NCBI GenBank assembly: GCA_963792125.1
Contig: CAWBVA010000013.1
Span: 248,001-312,000, forward strand
Length of the DNA stretch: 64,000 nt
Direction: 5' to 3'
DNA from: Methanocella_A sp963792125
GTDB taxonomy: Archaea; Halobacteriota; Methanocellia; Methanocellales; Methanocellaceae
Part shown: positions 42,207 to 50,780 of the stretch, piece by piece
Numbering within the stretch: the first letter of the stretch is position 1
Layout: every line of letters begins with the position of its first letter
Position numbers and translations under genes: made by a program
The notes under the pieces: model-generated
Told to the model about the DNA's origin: nothing
Databases searched by the model: none
Seen by the model: only the letters and a program-made list of their open reading frames with translations

Positions 42207-43442
42207 TTGGGCACTATAACGATAGCGCCAACTACGCGTAACGAGGGCCACGGGAAATTCGTATTAGAGGTGGACGACGGGGGCATAGTGACTAAAGGAT
42301 TTTTCATGAGTCTCGTGCTGGTGAGAGGCTTCGAAAAGTTCCTGGTGGGAAGGGCTATGGAATTTGCGCCGGTAGCGACCAGCCGTTTCTGCGGCCTGTG
42401 CCCGCCTACCCACGCGACCGCTTCGTCCGAGGCCATTGAGCACTCGCTGGGCGTATCCCCGCCACTGACAGGCCTGCGGCTGCGTGAGTTGTGCAACATC
42501 GGCAATCACCTGCATGATCACCCGCTCCAGCAGGTGCTGATCCTGCCGGACTTCGTCAAGGACCCGGCTGAGCAGACCGGTGCGATCGCCCGCATCCAGA
42601 AGCTGCGGAGGATCGGGCAGCATATCTGTGACGTGGTCGGGGGTGAGGCCATCCATTCGCCGTACATCAGGATCGGCGGCATGGCACGGAACATCAGCGA
42701 GGCGGCACGCCGGAAGCTGCTGGAGGAGCTGGCCGAGTTCGGCCGGATATGGGAAGAGCAGCGCACGTTCATGGAGTACGCGTTCGACCAGTCTGATGTC
42801 CCTCCCGGCCTCGGATCGCATGACCTGCCCATGATGGCGACAGATCTGATCTACGGACGCTCCAGCGTGTTCACGGACGACTACCTGCCAGGCTTCTCGG
42901 AAGTGTTGCCGCTCAACTACTATGGGGAGGGGATTGGCGTAGAGGCCTGCACGGTCATCCCCATGCTCAACGGGAGCCCGGTAGAGGTCGGGCCCGTTGC
43001 CCGGCTACGCAAATACAGGAAGCTCAAGGACATGGGCACGATGGCACTGGACCGGGCCAGGCTCGTCGAAATATCCCTCCGTCGGGACCGCGGGGAGCAG
43101 ATATTGAAAGAGCTGGACACGAAAGCCCGGACGATCAACACGCCGGTGACGAGGGGATCAGGCAAGCTTGGCATAGGCGTGAACGAGGCGCCGCGCGGCA
43201 CGAATGTCCATATGACCCGGGTGGATGACGGCCGCATCACATGGTACAAGGCAATGCCGGCGACCATGTGGAATATACCCGTGATCGGAAAAGCGACCGA
43301 GGGCTTCCACCATAAATGGGCCCAGTGGGTGATGCGGGCCTACGACCCATGCATCTCCTGTGCTACACACGTCATAGTGATGCATGAGGGAGAAGTCATC
43401 GAACAACGCAATATCGAGCCAGCGGGAGGGTATTATGGATAA
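42207..43442 (+). CDS. frhA: coenzyme F420-reducing [NiFe] hydrogenase, large subunit
   Basis: Catalytic subunit holding the Ni-Fe site; it takes electrons from H2 for reducing F420. N-terminal ligand motif RFCGLC (Cys62, Cys65) and C-terminal DPCISCATH supply the four cysteines. The start TTG 42207 gives MGTITIAPTTRNEGHG, matching FrhA; GTG 42198 is an alternative. 411 residues. About 23 residues follow the final His, the tail normally cleaved by the maturation protease FrhD, whose gene is not in this operon. Overlaps frhG by eight bases. Confidence 0.93.
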   Translation: MGTITIAPTTRNEGHGKFVLEVDDGGIVTKGFFMSLVLVRGFEKFLVGRAMEFAPVATSRFCGLCPPTHATASSEAIEHSLGVSPPLTGLRLRELCNIGNHLHDHPLQQVLILPDFVKDPAEQTGAIARIQKLRRIGQHICDVVGGEAIHSPYIRIGGMARNISEAARRKLLEELAEFGRIWEEQRTFMEYAFDQSDVPPGLGSHDLPMMATDLIYGRSSVFTDDYLPGFSEVLPLNYYGEGIGVEACTVIPMLNGSPVEVGPVARLRKYRKLKDMGTMALDRARLVEISLRRDRGEQILKELDTKARTINTPVTRGSGKLGIGVNEAPRGTNVHMTRVDDGRITWYKAMPATMWNIPVIGKATEGFHHKWAQWVMRAYDPCISCATHVIVMHEGEVIEQRNIEPAGGYYG

Positions 43443-44157
43443 GCCGACGGATAAGCCGAAGGATAAGCCGTCGTTCGCTTACGTACACTTCGCCGCCTGC
43501 TCGGGCTGCGAAATATCGTTCCTGGACAACTTCGAGCGAGTGCTGGAGATGATGGGCATGGTGGACATCGCCTACATGACACTCATCAACGACAACACCG
43601 AGTTCCCGAAGGCAGACATCGTCTTCGTAGACGGCCCCCCATGCCTGCAGGACAGGGAAAGCATCGAGCTCCTGCTCAAGGCGAGGGAGAATTCGGGCTA
43701 CCTGGTCGCCTGGGGCGGCTGCTCGACGACGGCGTGCATCACTAATTTTTCCCGGGGCGGCCAGGCGCCGCAGCCGCAGCACGAGTCGTTCCCGCCGATT
43801 AAAAGGCTAGTCAAGGTGGACGCTTCCGTTCCCGGTTCCCCGCCTGGGCCGGAGATGGCCTACAACGTTATCAAGGCGTTCGTGAAGGGCGACACGGACT
43901 ACCTGAAATACCTCTCGACCTACAGCATCGGCGGGTTTGCATGCGGGTGCGACCTGATGAAAGACATCATCGAGAACGCGCTCTGCATCGGCTGCGGCGC
44001 CTGCGCCTTTGCCTGCCCCACCCGGGCGATCACCATGGTGCTGGGACGGCCGAGCATTAACTGGGAGCGATGTGTCAAATGCGGGGCCTGCTACGCACAG
44101 TGCCCGCGCAGCTTCCAGCCGGTGCCTCTCATGGACCGGATGATGGAGGAGCTATGA
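43435..44157 (+). CDS. frhG: coenzyme F420-reducing hydrogenase, gamma (small) subunit
   Basis: Electron-transfer subunit with three [4Fe-4S] clusters. The proximal-cluster cysteines are in ACSGCE and GGCSTTACI with a further Cys in FACGCD; the C-terminal ferredoxin part has CIGCGACAFACP and CVKCGACYAQCP. ATG 43435 with GGAGGG seven bases before it; the frame also opens upstream but that part overlaps frhA. The N-terminus has a repetitive Lys/Pro/Asp stretch (MDKPTDKPKDKPS). Its stop overlaps the frhB start. Confidence 0.93.
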   Translation: MDKPTDKPKDKPSFAYVHFAACSGCEISFLDNFERVLEMMGMVDIAYMTLINDNTEFPKADIVFVDGPPCLQDRESIELLLKARENSGYLVAWGGCSTTACITNFSRGGQAPQPQHESFPPIKRLVKVDASVPGSPPGPEMAYNVIKAFVKGDTDYLKYLSTYSIGGFACGCDLMKDIIENALCIGCGACAFACPTRAITMVLGRPSINWERCVKCGACYAQCPRSFQPVPLMDRMMEEL

Positions 44158-45026
44158 CTGACGGATACCAGGGCTTCGGGAAGTACAGGACTGTCGTCTC
44201 CGCCAGGGCGGCGGATGAGGACATCAGGAGCGTCGCACAGGACGGCGGCACAGTGACCGCACTATTGTGCTTCGCGCTGGAGACAGGAGACATCGATGGC
44301 GCTGTGCTCACCCGGAAGGAGGATGAACAGTGGACGCCCGGGCAGCTTGTCGCCACTACTACGCAGGACATCCGCGAGTCGGCCGGCAGCATATATGCGC
44401 TGTCGCCCAGCGTCTTCCAGCTAAAGGAGGCGACCCGCGAGTTGGCGCTGGATAAAGTCGCTTACGTGGGCTTGCCGTGCCAGGTGGTAGCCGTGCGGAA
44501 GATGCAGCTATACCCATTCGGCGGACGCGGCGTAGGAGAGAAAGTGAAATACGTCATCGGCATCTTCTGCAGCGAGAACTTCCCGCAGGAGAGCCTGCGG
44601 AACATCGTGGAAGGCTATACAGGCACGCCCATCGAGAGCATGAAAAAGATGTACCTGGCGAAGGGCAAGTTCAACGTCGTCAGCGAGGAAGAGACCCGGC
44701 AGGTTTCGGTGAAAAAGGCCTCGCACTTCGCCCAGGACGGCGATCACGTATGCCCGGACCTTGTCGCTGAGTACGCCGACATATCCGTAGGCTCGATCGG
44801 CTCGGAGCCCGGGTGGAACACGGTCTTCCTGCGGACCCGCAGAGGAGAAGATCTCTTCAATCGTGCTATTGCCGAGGGACGCATCGAGACCAGAGACATC
44901 GAGACCGTGCAGCCCGGCCTGAAGACGCTGGAGAAGCTGGCGACCGCTAAGAAGGCAATGGCGAAGGAGACCATCGAGAAAAGGGAACAGATGGGGCTGT
45001 TCGTGACACGGGATATGTATTACTAA
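44154..45026 (+). CDS. frhB: coenzyme F420-reducing hydrogenase, beta subunit (F420-binding)
   Basis: 290-residue flavoprotein that carries FAD and the F420 site and passes electrons from FrhG to F420. QDGGTVTALLCFALETGDID (about 24-43), VAYVGLPCQVVAVRKMQ and FCSENFPQESL are family landmarks, and DISVGSIGSEPGWNTVFLRT is near the C-terminus. ATG 44154 overlaps the frhG stop (ATGA). End of the operon; repeat-rich spacer follows. Confidence 0.93.
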   Translation: MTDGYQGFGKYRTVVSARAADEDIRSVAQDGGTVTALLCFALETGDIDGAVLTRKEDEQWTPGQLVATTTQDIRESAGSIYALSPSVFQLKEATRELALDKVAYVGLPCQVVAVRKMQLYPFGGRGVGEKVKYVIGIFCSENFPQESLRNIVEGYTGTPIESMKKMYLAKGKFNVVSEEETRQVSVKKASHFAQDGDHVCPDLVAEYADISVGSIGSEPGWNTVFLRTRRGEDLFNRAIAEGRIETRDIETVQPGLKTLEKLATAKKAMAKETIEKREQMGLFVTRDMYY

Positions 45027-45083
45027 GAAATTATATAGCCATGTACTGGCTATGTGTGACAGAACGTCTGGAACAGTTATAAT

Positions 45084-45186
45084 GCCGCAGAGGACGCAGA
45101 GGGGCGCAGGGAACGCAGCTTCTTAGAGGTTTTATGGTTAGCTGTGTTTAAAAGGGAACTGCGTTTCTCTCTGCGAACTCTGCGGC
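45084..45186. repeat. Imperfect inverted repeat, ACGCAGAGG-type
   Basis: Left arm GCCGCAGAGGACGCAGAGGG... and right arm ...CTCTGCGAACTCTGCGGC, about 35 bp each. It may end the frh transcript. Slightly beyond it, at 45213-45227, is the alternating tract CGCGCGCACGCGTGC. Confidence 0.7.
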
Positions 45187-45371
45187 CTTTCAACCCATTT
45201 CCCGGCTGCTCTCGCGCGCACGCGTGCCCGGCATCCGCATAGGTACCGGTTCTCATTGTTAACACATGTTAAATCCTTAGGCCGCAAAAACCAGTTTTTC
45301 AAATTCATTTATGTTTATCGCTGGCATGATAAAAGCGTGTCGGTCATGCCTTTATTTTCCTGAAACAACAG

Positions 45372-45600
45372 GTTTATATGGCTTAAGCCCCTATATGTTA
45401 ATTGCTAACATACTGTGAATAGCTATCGAATGCGGTATAGCAGAAGAACGCTAAATAGCAGTGAAATGTTGAGGTGTTCGGGAAAGCAGACCACTGTGAA
45501 TCAGTCAAGCTGTTGAACACGAAACAACCGGTTGAATTCGGAACAGACAAAGAATACGGGCTCGCGGCGGGCCTTAAATCGCCGCACTATATCCTGTTTT
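45372..45600 (+). ncRNA. Candidate non-coding RNA in the frhB-fetA spacer
   Basis: TATA-like TTTATATG at 45372-45379 predicts a start near 45400. Downstream, 45474-45520 folds as a nested hairpin (GTGTTC/GAACAC outer, AGC/GCT middle, ACTG/CAGT inner), and 45564-45585 as GCGGCG/CGCCGC followed by a T-rich stretch (TGTTTTATACATTTT). No reading frame of note exists in this 670-bp spacer. The fold is my own pairing; no known RNA family was recognised. Confidence 0.25.
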
Positions 45601-45699
45601 ATACATTTTACCAGTCCGGGGTCTGACAGGCCATGTGGACCTATTCTATCCGTCTGTTAAGATAATAAGCCTGCGAGTGTAACCTTATTTAGACAGAGT

Positions 45700-46383
45700 A
45701 TGGCATCGGCGGGACCCCACATCGAGCTCAGAGACGTGTACAGGACAGTGACACGTAAGCCGGGCAGGGAGAGCGACACGGTCTGAAGGTTTTGAGAGGC
45801 GTAGACCTTACAGTGTACCGGGGCGAGCTGATCACGATCATGGGGCCGTCAGGGGCGGGCAAGTCGACGCTGCTGCGGCTGATCAACCGTCTTTCCGAGG
45901 CAGACTCGGGCACCATACTGGTTGACTCCCTGGACATCAGGACAATCGACCCGAGGGAGCTTCGGAGACGGGTGGGCATGGTCTTCCAGATACCCGTCGT
46001 CTTCAAGGGCAGCGTGAGAGACAATATCGCCTTCGGGAAAGAGCTCTGGGGCACGGATGCAGATGTCAATGCGCTGGCCGTCCGAAGCCGCCATTCCCGA
46101 TGAGCTGATGGATGCGGACGCAGCCAACCTTTCCGTCGGCGAGAAACAACGAGTATGTATCGCGAGGGCGCTGGCGAACAAGCCCGAGGCACTGCTGCTG
46201 GACGAGCCGACGTCGTCATTGGACAGGGCCGCCGCGGAGAAGGTAGAAAGCCTGCTCCTGCGGCTGCAGTCGGAGCACGGCCTCACGATGCTGTGGGTGA
46301 CGCATGAGACAGCGCAGGCCCGGCGCATCTCCCGGCACAATTACGTCCTGGAGGACGGGAAGCTGAGGGAGGAGCATGGCTGA
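45700..46383 (+). pseudogene. ABC transporter ATPase, FetA/YbbL-like, split by two single-base indels
   Basis: Partner of the FetB-type permease downstream. Frame 1 (ATG 45700) gives HIELRDVYRT then stops at 45784-45786. Frame 2 holds LRGVDLTVYRGEL, the Walker A GPSGAGKST and the Q-loop VFQIP. Frame 3 holds LSVGEKQRVCIARAL (signature), LLLDEPTSSLD (Walker B) and VTHE (H-loop). Adding one C at 45783 (GTC CTG AAG) and removing one C at 46082-46083 (GTC GAA GCC) restores a single protein of about 227 residues. Every ATPase motif is intact, so an artefact is likely. The stop overlaps fetB by eight bases. Confidence 0.85.
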
Positions 46384-47131
46384 CGTCATCTTGCTGGCGC
46401 TCGTCCTGACGGTCGCCCTGCTCGCGCTGGCCGCCATCCTCGCCGCAAGGTACGGCATATGGAAGGAGGTATCGGTATCCGGCGCCAGAGGCGTGATACA
46501 AATCCTGATCCTGTCGTCCGTGATCATCCTGATGTTCAATCTGCCGTTATACTGGAGCGTCCTCGTCATACTGGTCATGGCGGCTGTCGCAGGCCACACG
46601 ACGTTTACCCGCTCGGGCAGGCTGGACAGAATGTTCCAGGCGTCCGCGGCCTCCATCGCCGTAACGTCGCTGGCCCTGCTCTTGCCGTTTTTTATCCTGG
46701 GCATCTTCCCGCTGGAGCCCAGGTACTTAATCCCGACGGGCAGCATCCTGATCGGTAACGCCATGAACGTCAGTTCGCTGGCCATCGACCGATACCGCGG
46801 AGAGCTGCGGAACCGGCGGGCGGAAGTTGAATCCTATCTTGCGCTGGGCACGACGCCCCGCATGGCATCGGAGCACTGCATGAAACAGGGAATACTGTCA
46901 GCGCTCATACCGTCCATCGATAACATGAAAAACCTGGGCCTGGTGTGGATTCCCGGCGTGATGACCGGCATGCTTCTTAGTGGCTCCGACCCGGTACAGG
47001 CAGCGTCGATTCAGGTGAGCATCTTCATTGCCATCTTCCTGGCGGGGATGATAGCGTCCAACCTGCTGCTGTACTATGCCACGTCAGCCTTTTTTACGCC
47101 GGCAATGCAGCTTAAAGACGAGGCGCTTTAA
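46376..47131 (+). CDS. FetB/YbbM-type (UPF0014) permease
   Basis: 251 residues with seven or so membrane helices. Landmarks: ARGVIQILILSSVIILMF, the GHTTFTRSGRLDRMF loop, PTGSILIGNAMNVSSLAIDR, and LALGTTPRMASEHCMKQGIL with LVWIPGVMTGMLLSGSDPVQA. E. coli FetAB exports iron and protects from oxidative stress; the substrate here is unproven. ATG 46376 overlaps the fetA stop. Alternating tract ACACGCATGCGCGTGTG (near 47157-47173) lies just after. Confidence 0.9.
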   Translation: MADVILLALVLTVALLALAAILAARYGIWKEVSVSGARGVIQILILSSVIILMFNLPLYWSVLVILVMAAVAGHTTFTRSGRLDRMFQASAASIAVTSLALLLPFFILGIFPLEPRYLIPTGSILIGNAMNVSSLAIDRYRGELRNRRAEVESYLALGTTPRMASEHCMKQGILSALIPSIDNMKNLGLVWIPGVMTGMLLSGSDPVQAASIQVSIFIAIFLAGMIASNLLLYYATSAFFTPAMQLKDEAL

Positions 47132-47248
47132 ACCATCATAATAACAGCTGTGACATACACGCATGCGCGTGTGAGTCGCCGCTGCGTTAGCGACAGACTA
47201 ACAGCCCGGAACGGCAAGTATACCAGCCGACCAGTGGTATATTAAAAA

Positions 47249-47482
47249 TTACTTTTTCATCAGCGCATCGGCCTTCTCCGAGGCGACCTTGACGGCCTCG
47301 TCGACGGTCCGCTGATCGATCTCTTCGCCACGATCGGTGATGAGACGGATGTCTATAGAAATTTCCTTGTTTTCGAGCCCGACGGAAATATCCAGATCGT
47401 CAATCCGTTTGGCAGGCACGACAGAATAAATGTAGTCGACGGCGGCATCGTATACCGCCGTGATGACTTCTTCGTCTTTCAT
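47249..47482 (-). CDS. DUF3194 family protein
   Basis: 77 residues: KDEEVITAVYDAAVDYIYSV, DLDISVGLENKEISIDIRL, then a helical C-terminus ending ADALMKK. This is the DUF3194 family, which in euryarchaea follows the prefoldin beta gene. It starts five bases after the pfdB stop, at the distal end of the exosome superoperon. Function unknown. Confidence 0.9.
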   Translation of the reverse strand: MKDEEVITAVYDAAVDYIYSVVPAKRIDDLDISVGLENKEISIDIRLITDRGEEIDQRTVDEAVKVASEKADALMKK

Positions 47483-47487
47483 TGAAA

Positions 47488-47868
47488 TTACTCGGCACGG
47501 GGACCGCTGCCGGCGCCCTGGCCCTGCATCTTGCCCAGTGCCTGCTTGAGCTGGTCCTGGAGCTGGGTGAACCGCTGCTGCACCCGCTCTTCCTGGCGGG
47601 AGAGCGACTTCAGCCGGACGTCGAAGTTGTCCTTCTTCTCGTCGAGGTCTTTCAGCACGTCTTCGCGCTTGGCCTTGATCAGCAGCTCGCCTGCGGCGCG
47701 GTATACCTCGGCGTCCTCGGGACTCTTCTTGAGTTCCTCGAGCGCGCGCTCCGTCTCATGGAGCAGCATTTCGACCTGCCCCTTCTGCTGGAGTAGCGCC
47801 TGCGCCTGCTGCTGCACCTGCTGCAGCTGCTGCAGCTGATTCTGTATCTGCGGTGGTAATTCGTTCAT
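47488..47868 (-). CDS. pfdB: prefoldin subunit beta
   Basis: 126-residue coiled-coil subunit of the hexameric prefoldin chaperone that hands unfolded proteins to the thermosome. Two long helices (glutamine-rich QLQQLQQVQQQAQALLQQK at about 12-30, and LSRQEERVQQRFTQLQDQL) flank the beta-hairpin region with AEVYRAAGELLIKAKREDV. ATG 47868 overlaps the pcc1 stop (ATGA). Confidence 0.93.
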   Translation of the reverse strand: MNELPPQIQNQLQQLQQVQQQAQALLQQKGQVEMLLHETERALEELKKSPEDAEVYRAAGELLIKAKREDVLKDLDEKKDNFDVRLKSLSRQEERVQQRFTQLQDQLKQALGKMQGQGAGSGPRAE

Positions 47869-48125
47869 GATATCACCTTTGTGTTAAGCATGTCCTCGGA
47901 GATCCTGATCAGGCGGAGCCACGTGTTGATCGCAGCCCGCATGGACACGATGTCCTCGGCCGCGATGAACATGCGCAGCGTTCCCCCGGACTGCTCGATC
48001 GTTATTTTCGAGCGCTCCGACGGGATCTCCTGCAGCTCTGGCACCAGCGTCTCGTAGACCGGCCGCGCATGCGGCCCCAGGTCGAGCTCGACGGACAGCG
48101 TATGCATATGAGTATGCTGACGCAT
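47865..48125 (-). CDS. KEOPS complex subunit Pcc1
   Basis: 86 residues of the Pcc1/Cgi121-associated fold: LSVELDLGPHARPVYETLVP, SERSKITIEQSGGTLRMFIA and DIVSMRAAINTWLRLIRISE. Pcc1 dimerises the KEOPS complex, which makes t6A37 on tRNAs. ATG 48125; ATG 48107 (MHTLSVELD) is also possible because the first residues MRQHTH are not conserved-looking. Sits between rpoP and pfdB, its usual place in euryarchaea. Confidence 0.88.
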   Translation of the reverse strand: MRQHTHMHTLSVELDLGPHARPVYETLVPELQEIPSERSKITIEQSGGTLRMFIAAEDIVSMRAAINTWLRLIRISEDMLNTKVIS

Positions 48126-48137
48126 CTGCGGATGCGT

Positions 48138-48275
48138 CTACTGTGCCGGCACGCGCTTGATGTTCGTGGGCCGTTCCTTCACGAGGATCCGGTGCCCGCA
48201 GAACGGGCAGCGAATACCCTGGAGGTCCTTGTCTATCTCCACGATCTGCTTGCAGTGAGCACACTTGTAGACCAT
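48138..48275 (-). CDS. rpoP: DNA-directed RNA polymerase subunit P (Rpb12)
   Basis: 45 residues, ATG 48275 to TAG 48138-48140. Zinc-ribbon: CAHC at 5-8 and CPFC at 23-26, then GHRILVKERPTNIKRVPAQ, typical of Rpb12/RpoP. It is an integral small subunit of the archaeal polymerase. The ATG follows the L37Ae stop without a gap (TAAATG), so it is translationally coupled. Confidence 0.95.
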   Translation of the reverse strand: MVYKCAHCKQIVEIDKDLQGIRCPFCGHRILVKERPTNIKRVPAQ

Positions 48276-48560
48276 TTACTCGCTCCCCTCGATGGCCTTA
48301 CGGATGGTACGTGCCATCGTCTTGCCACTCGGTGTCTGGGGTAAATAGGTGCCGCCGGTGTATGTGTACTTGCACTTGGTACATGACCAGATACCGGTTC
48401 CCTCTCTCCAGACGGACATGCGCCCGCACTTGGGGCACTTGTGCGCCTGCTTCATGTTCTCTTCGATGTCGGCGACCAGCATACGAGCCTTGCGGCCGTA
48501 CCTGCAGCCGAACCGGCCCGCACTGCGGGTCTTCCTTCCTTTTGCGCTTCCGACAGCCAT
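48276..48560 (-). CDS. rpl37ae: 50S ribosomal protein L37Ae
   Basis: 94-residue zinc-binding ribosomal protein. The basic start GRKTRSAGRFGCRYGRKAR is followed by the finger CPKCGRMSV...CTKCKYT and the end TARTIRKAIEG-like tail. The start ATG overlaps the rrp42 stop by one base (TAATG). Confidence 0.95.
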   Translation of the reverse strand: MAVGSAKGRKTRSAGRFGCRYGRKARMLVADIEENMKQAHKCPKCGRMSVWREGTGIWSCTKCKYTYTGGTYLPQTPSGKTMARTIRKAIEGSE

Positions 48561-49342
48561 TACTGTAATCCCTCCAATTTTTCTCTAAGCACCATCGCCT
48601 TTTCCTTGGCCAGGTGAACGATATATTTAATCTGATCGGGCGTCAGCGTGCCGACGCCACTCTTCTGCATGCCTGACAGCGCGCCTTCCTTGTTGGTGAT
48701 GACGGTCAGCTTGCACGGCGCCACGCTGCCTTCGTCCAGGCTAGGATCGAGCAGGACCGCGTTGCCGATATTGATAGCGGTGACCGCCACCGGAACGTCG
48801 TTCAGGGGCAGCGGGGCATCCTCGCCCATGCCAAACTTGGCGTTCGGCACCTTTGTGTTCATGAGCGCGGCGATCGCGCCGAGCGAGGCTGCGTCCATCA
48901 GGTTGCCATCGTGGTCCAGTACATGGACATCGATGAAGACCATCCAGACTTTCTGTCCACTTTCAATACACAACTTAGATAAATCAATTGCGCCTGATTC
49001 GCGGACTCCTCTGTCCGTCACGCGCGCGAGCTCGATGGCGTCCTCCCTCGGGGGACCGCTCTCGAACGTGGGCGACGCAAGCGGGACCAGCTCCAGGTTG
49101 GTGATGATGACGCCGGTGTCCGGCGTGTCCGGGAACGGCTCGCCGGGCTGCATCTTCACGCCGACGATGACCTGGGTGTTGCCAATCTTGACACGGGCTG
49201 AGCCCTCGGCCTTGTCTATGACGCCGACCTCGACCGAGATCGGTCGGTACTCGTCGAACTTGCGGCCGTCGGCCCTGTCGCCCTGGGCGGCGAGGCTGAA
49301 TATGTAGTCTCTCTTGATCTCTGCTATGACGTCTTCACTCAT
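48560..49342 (-). CDS. rrp42: exosome complex component Rrp42
   Basis: RNase PH-fold subunit, inactive itself, forming the hexameric ring with Rrp41. 260 residues beginning MSEDVIAEIKRDYIFSLA. Contains GRKFDEYRPISVEVG, ARVKIGNTQVIVGVK, GQKVWMVFIDVHVLDHDGNL and MDAASLGAIAALMNTKVP. ATG 49342 chosen over the longer frame because it matches family starts; it overlaps the rrp41 stop by eight bases. Confidence 0.94.
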   Translation of the reverse strand: MSEDVIAEIKRDYIFSLAAQGDRADGRKFDEYRPISVEVGVIDKAEGSARVKIGNTQVIVGVKMQPGEPFPDTPDTGVIITNLELVPLASPTFESGPPREDAIELARVTDRGVRESGAIDLSKLCIESGQKVWMVFIDVHVLDHDGNLMDAASLGAIAALMNTKVPNAKFGMGEDAPLPLNDVPVAVTAINIGNAVLLDPSLDEGSVAPCKLTVITNKEGALSGMQKSGVGTLTPDQIKYIVHLAKEKAMVLREKLEGLQ

Positions 49343-50096
49343 TGGCTTCGCCTCCTTCCGCTTTCTCCGGGACGGCCTCGGGCGTGATGTCCTGGCCGTA
49401 CTTATCGATGAGCGCCTGCTTCTGCAGCTCGTGTATCTTCTTGCAGCCTTCGACCGCCATGTCCATCGCACGGCCGAACTCCTCTTCCGTGAGGTGGCCG
49501 TCCATCTGGCAGAGGGTGATCTCGCCGAACTGGTTCATCGCGATGGGCAGGTCTGCCTGTCCGTAGTTGTCCTCGTCCTTGTTCAGGTCGAGCACTACCT
49601 CGCCGTCGATCTTGCCGACGGCGACGGCCGAGACCAGGCACTTCATGGGGATGCCGGCGTCCGCCAGCGCGACCGAGGCCGCATTGATGCCGGCCACACG
49701 GCTGCCTGCGTCCGCCTGAAGGATCTCGACGAAAACGTCTATGGCCGACCGCGGGTACAGCTCTTCCATGACCACGCCTTCCAGCGCTTCGCGGCTGACC
49801 TTGGATATCTCGATGCTGCGCCTGTCCGGTCCGGGGCGCTTCCGCTCCTCGACCGAGAACGAGGCCATGTTATACCTGTAGCGCACGATTGCTCTCGACG
49901 CATTCTGCATGTGTCTTGGGTGAACTTCACGCGGGCCGTAGACAGCGGCCATGACTTTGTTGCCCCCGAACTCGAGGTAGCATGAGCCGTCGGCTCTCTT
50001 GAGAACGCCGGCCGTGAACTTGATGGAACGCATGTCAAAGGGCCCTCTTCCGTCCAGCCTCTTTCCATCAACGATTAATTTTTCTGGCTTACTCAT
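49335..50096 (-). CDS. rrp41: exosome complex component Rrp41
   Basis: Catalytic, phosphorolytic RNase PH-fold subunit of the archaeal exosome. 253 residues: LDGRGPFDMRSIKFTAGVL, GNKVMAAVYGPREVHPRHMQ, then AGSRVAGINAASVALADAGI and PMKCLVSAVAVGKIDGE; the acidic DLNKDEDNYGQADLP carries the catalytic aspartates. The C-terminal tail is acidic. The start ATG 50096 overlaps the rrp4 stop (ATGA). Confidence 0.95.
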   Translation of the reverse strand: MSKPEKLIVDGKRLDGRGPFDMRSIKFTAGVLKRADGSCYLEFGGNKVMAAVYGPREVHPRHMQNASRAIVRYRYNMASFSVEERKRPGPDRRSIEISKVSREALEGVVMEELYPRSAIDVFVEILQADAGSRVAGINAASVALADAGIPMKCLVSAVAVGKIDGEVVLDLNKDEDNYGQADLPIAMNQFGEITLCQMDGHLTEEEFGRAMDMAVEGCKKIHELQKQALIDKYGQDITPEAVPEKAEGGEANE

Positions 50097-50770
50097 TTCT
50101 GATTCCTCACCATTTCCAGCTCGTTTTTAAGGTACTCCTTGATCTTATCGGTCAGTCCCGACGTGTGCGCCTCGCGCTCAATCTTGAAGATCGTCCGTAT
50201 GGCCAGATCCACCATCTTCTCGTCTCCCCTGAGCCATATGCGGCCGTTCTGCCCCACGAATATGCTGCAGTCCAGCTCCTTCTTTAGCATCGAGATCATC
50301 GAGCCGTTGCGCCCGATGACCCGCGGTATCTTCACGTGCGAGATGTCTATTACCCGGCCTTGCCGCAGTATGCGGAGGTGCTCCTCGCGCAGCGTCAGTT
50401 CCACTTTCATCGACGGGTCCACGTCCGCGACCTTGGCAATGATCAGCTCGCCCACATGGAGGTATTTGCCCATGTTGTCCTGGTCTACGCGCTCCGGGAA
50501 TTCGGAGACGTGCAGCAGGCCCTCGTAGGGCGAGTTAATGTCGACGATCCAGTTGGAGCGGGTCACATCGTTGACCTTGCCTATGACGAGATCGCCTCTT
50601 ACGGGTATGTATCTGCCCGATAACGGGATGACTTTGATGTTACTCCGACGGTCGACCAGACCGTAATTAGCCGAATAGACCTTGCCGTCCTGCACGTACG
50701 TGCCATGGCTGGCAAGCTTCGGGTCTTCGCCCAGTAAATCGCCGGGTACTACCACTTCTCTCTCTACCAT
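50093..50770 (-). CDS. rrp4: exosome complex component Rrp4
   Basis: RNA-binding cap protein of the exosome: N-terminal barrel (VVPGDLLGEDPKLASHGTYV), S1 domain (GDLVIGKVNDVTRSNWIVDI; SPYEGLLHVSEFPERVDQDN) and KH domain with RVIGRNGSMISMLKKEL and VGQNGRIWLRGDEK. 225 residues. ATG 50770 (MVEREVVVPGD) is used; upstream residues in the frame are the tail of the SBDS region. 10 bp after the SBDS stop. Confidence 0.94.
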   Translation of the reverse strand: MVEREVVVPGDLLGEDPKLASHGTYVQDGKVYSANYGLVDRRSNIKVIPLSGRYIPVRGDLVIGKVNDVTRSNWIVDINSPYEGLLHVSEFPERVDQDNMGKYLHVGELIIAKVADVDPSMKVELTLREEHLRILRQGRVIDISHVKIPRVIGRNGSMISMLKKELDCSIFVGQNGRIWLRGDEKMVDLAIRTIFKIEREAHTSGLTDKIKEYLKNELEMVRNQK

Positions 50771-50780
50771 CGTTACCACC

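Noticed and set aside
45474..45520. Hairpin considered as an archaeal H/ACA guide RNA because an ACA lies after the lower stem
   Set aside because: The ACA is about 12 nt from the upper stem rather than 14-16, and no K-turn is evident; kept only as a generic ncRNA candidate.
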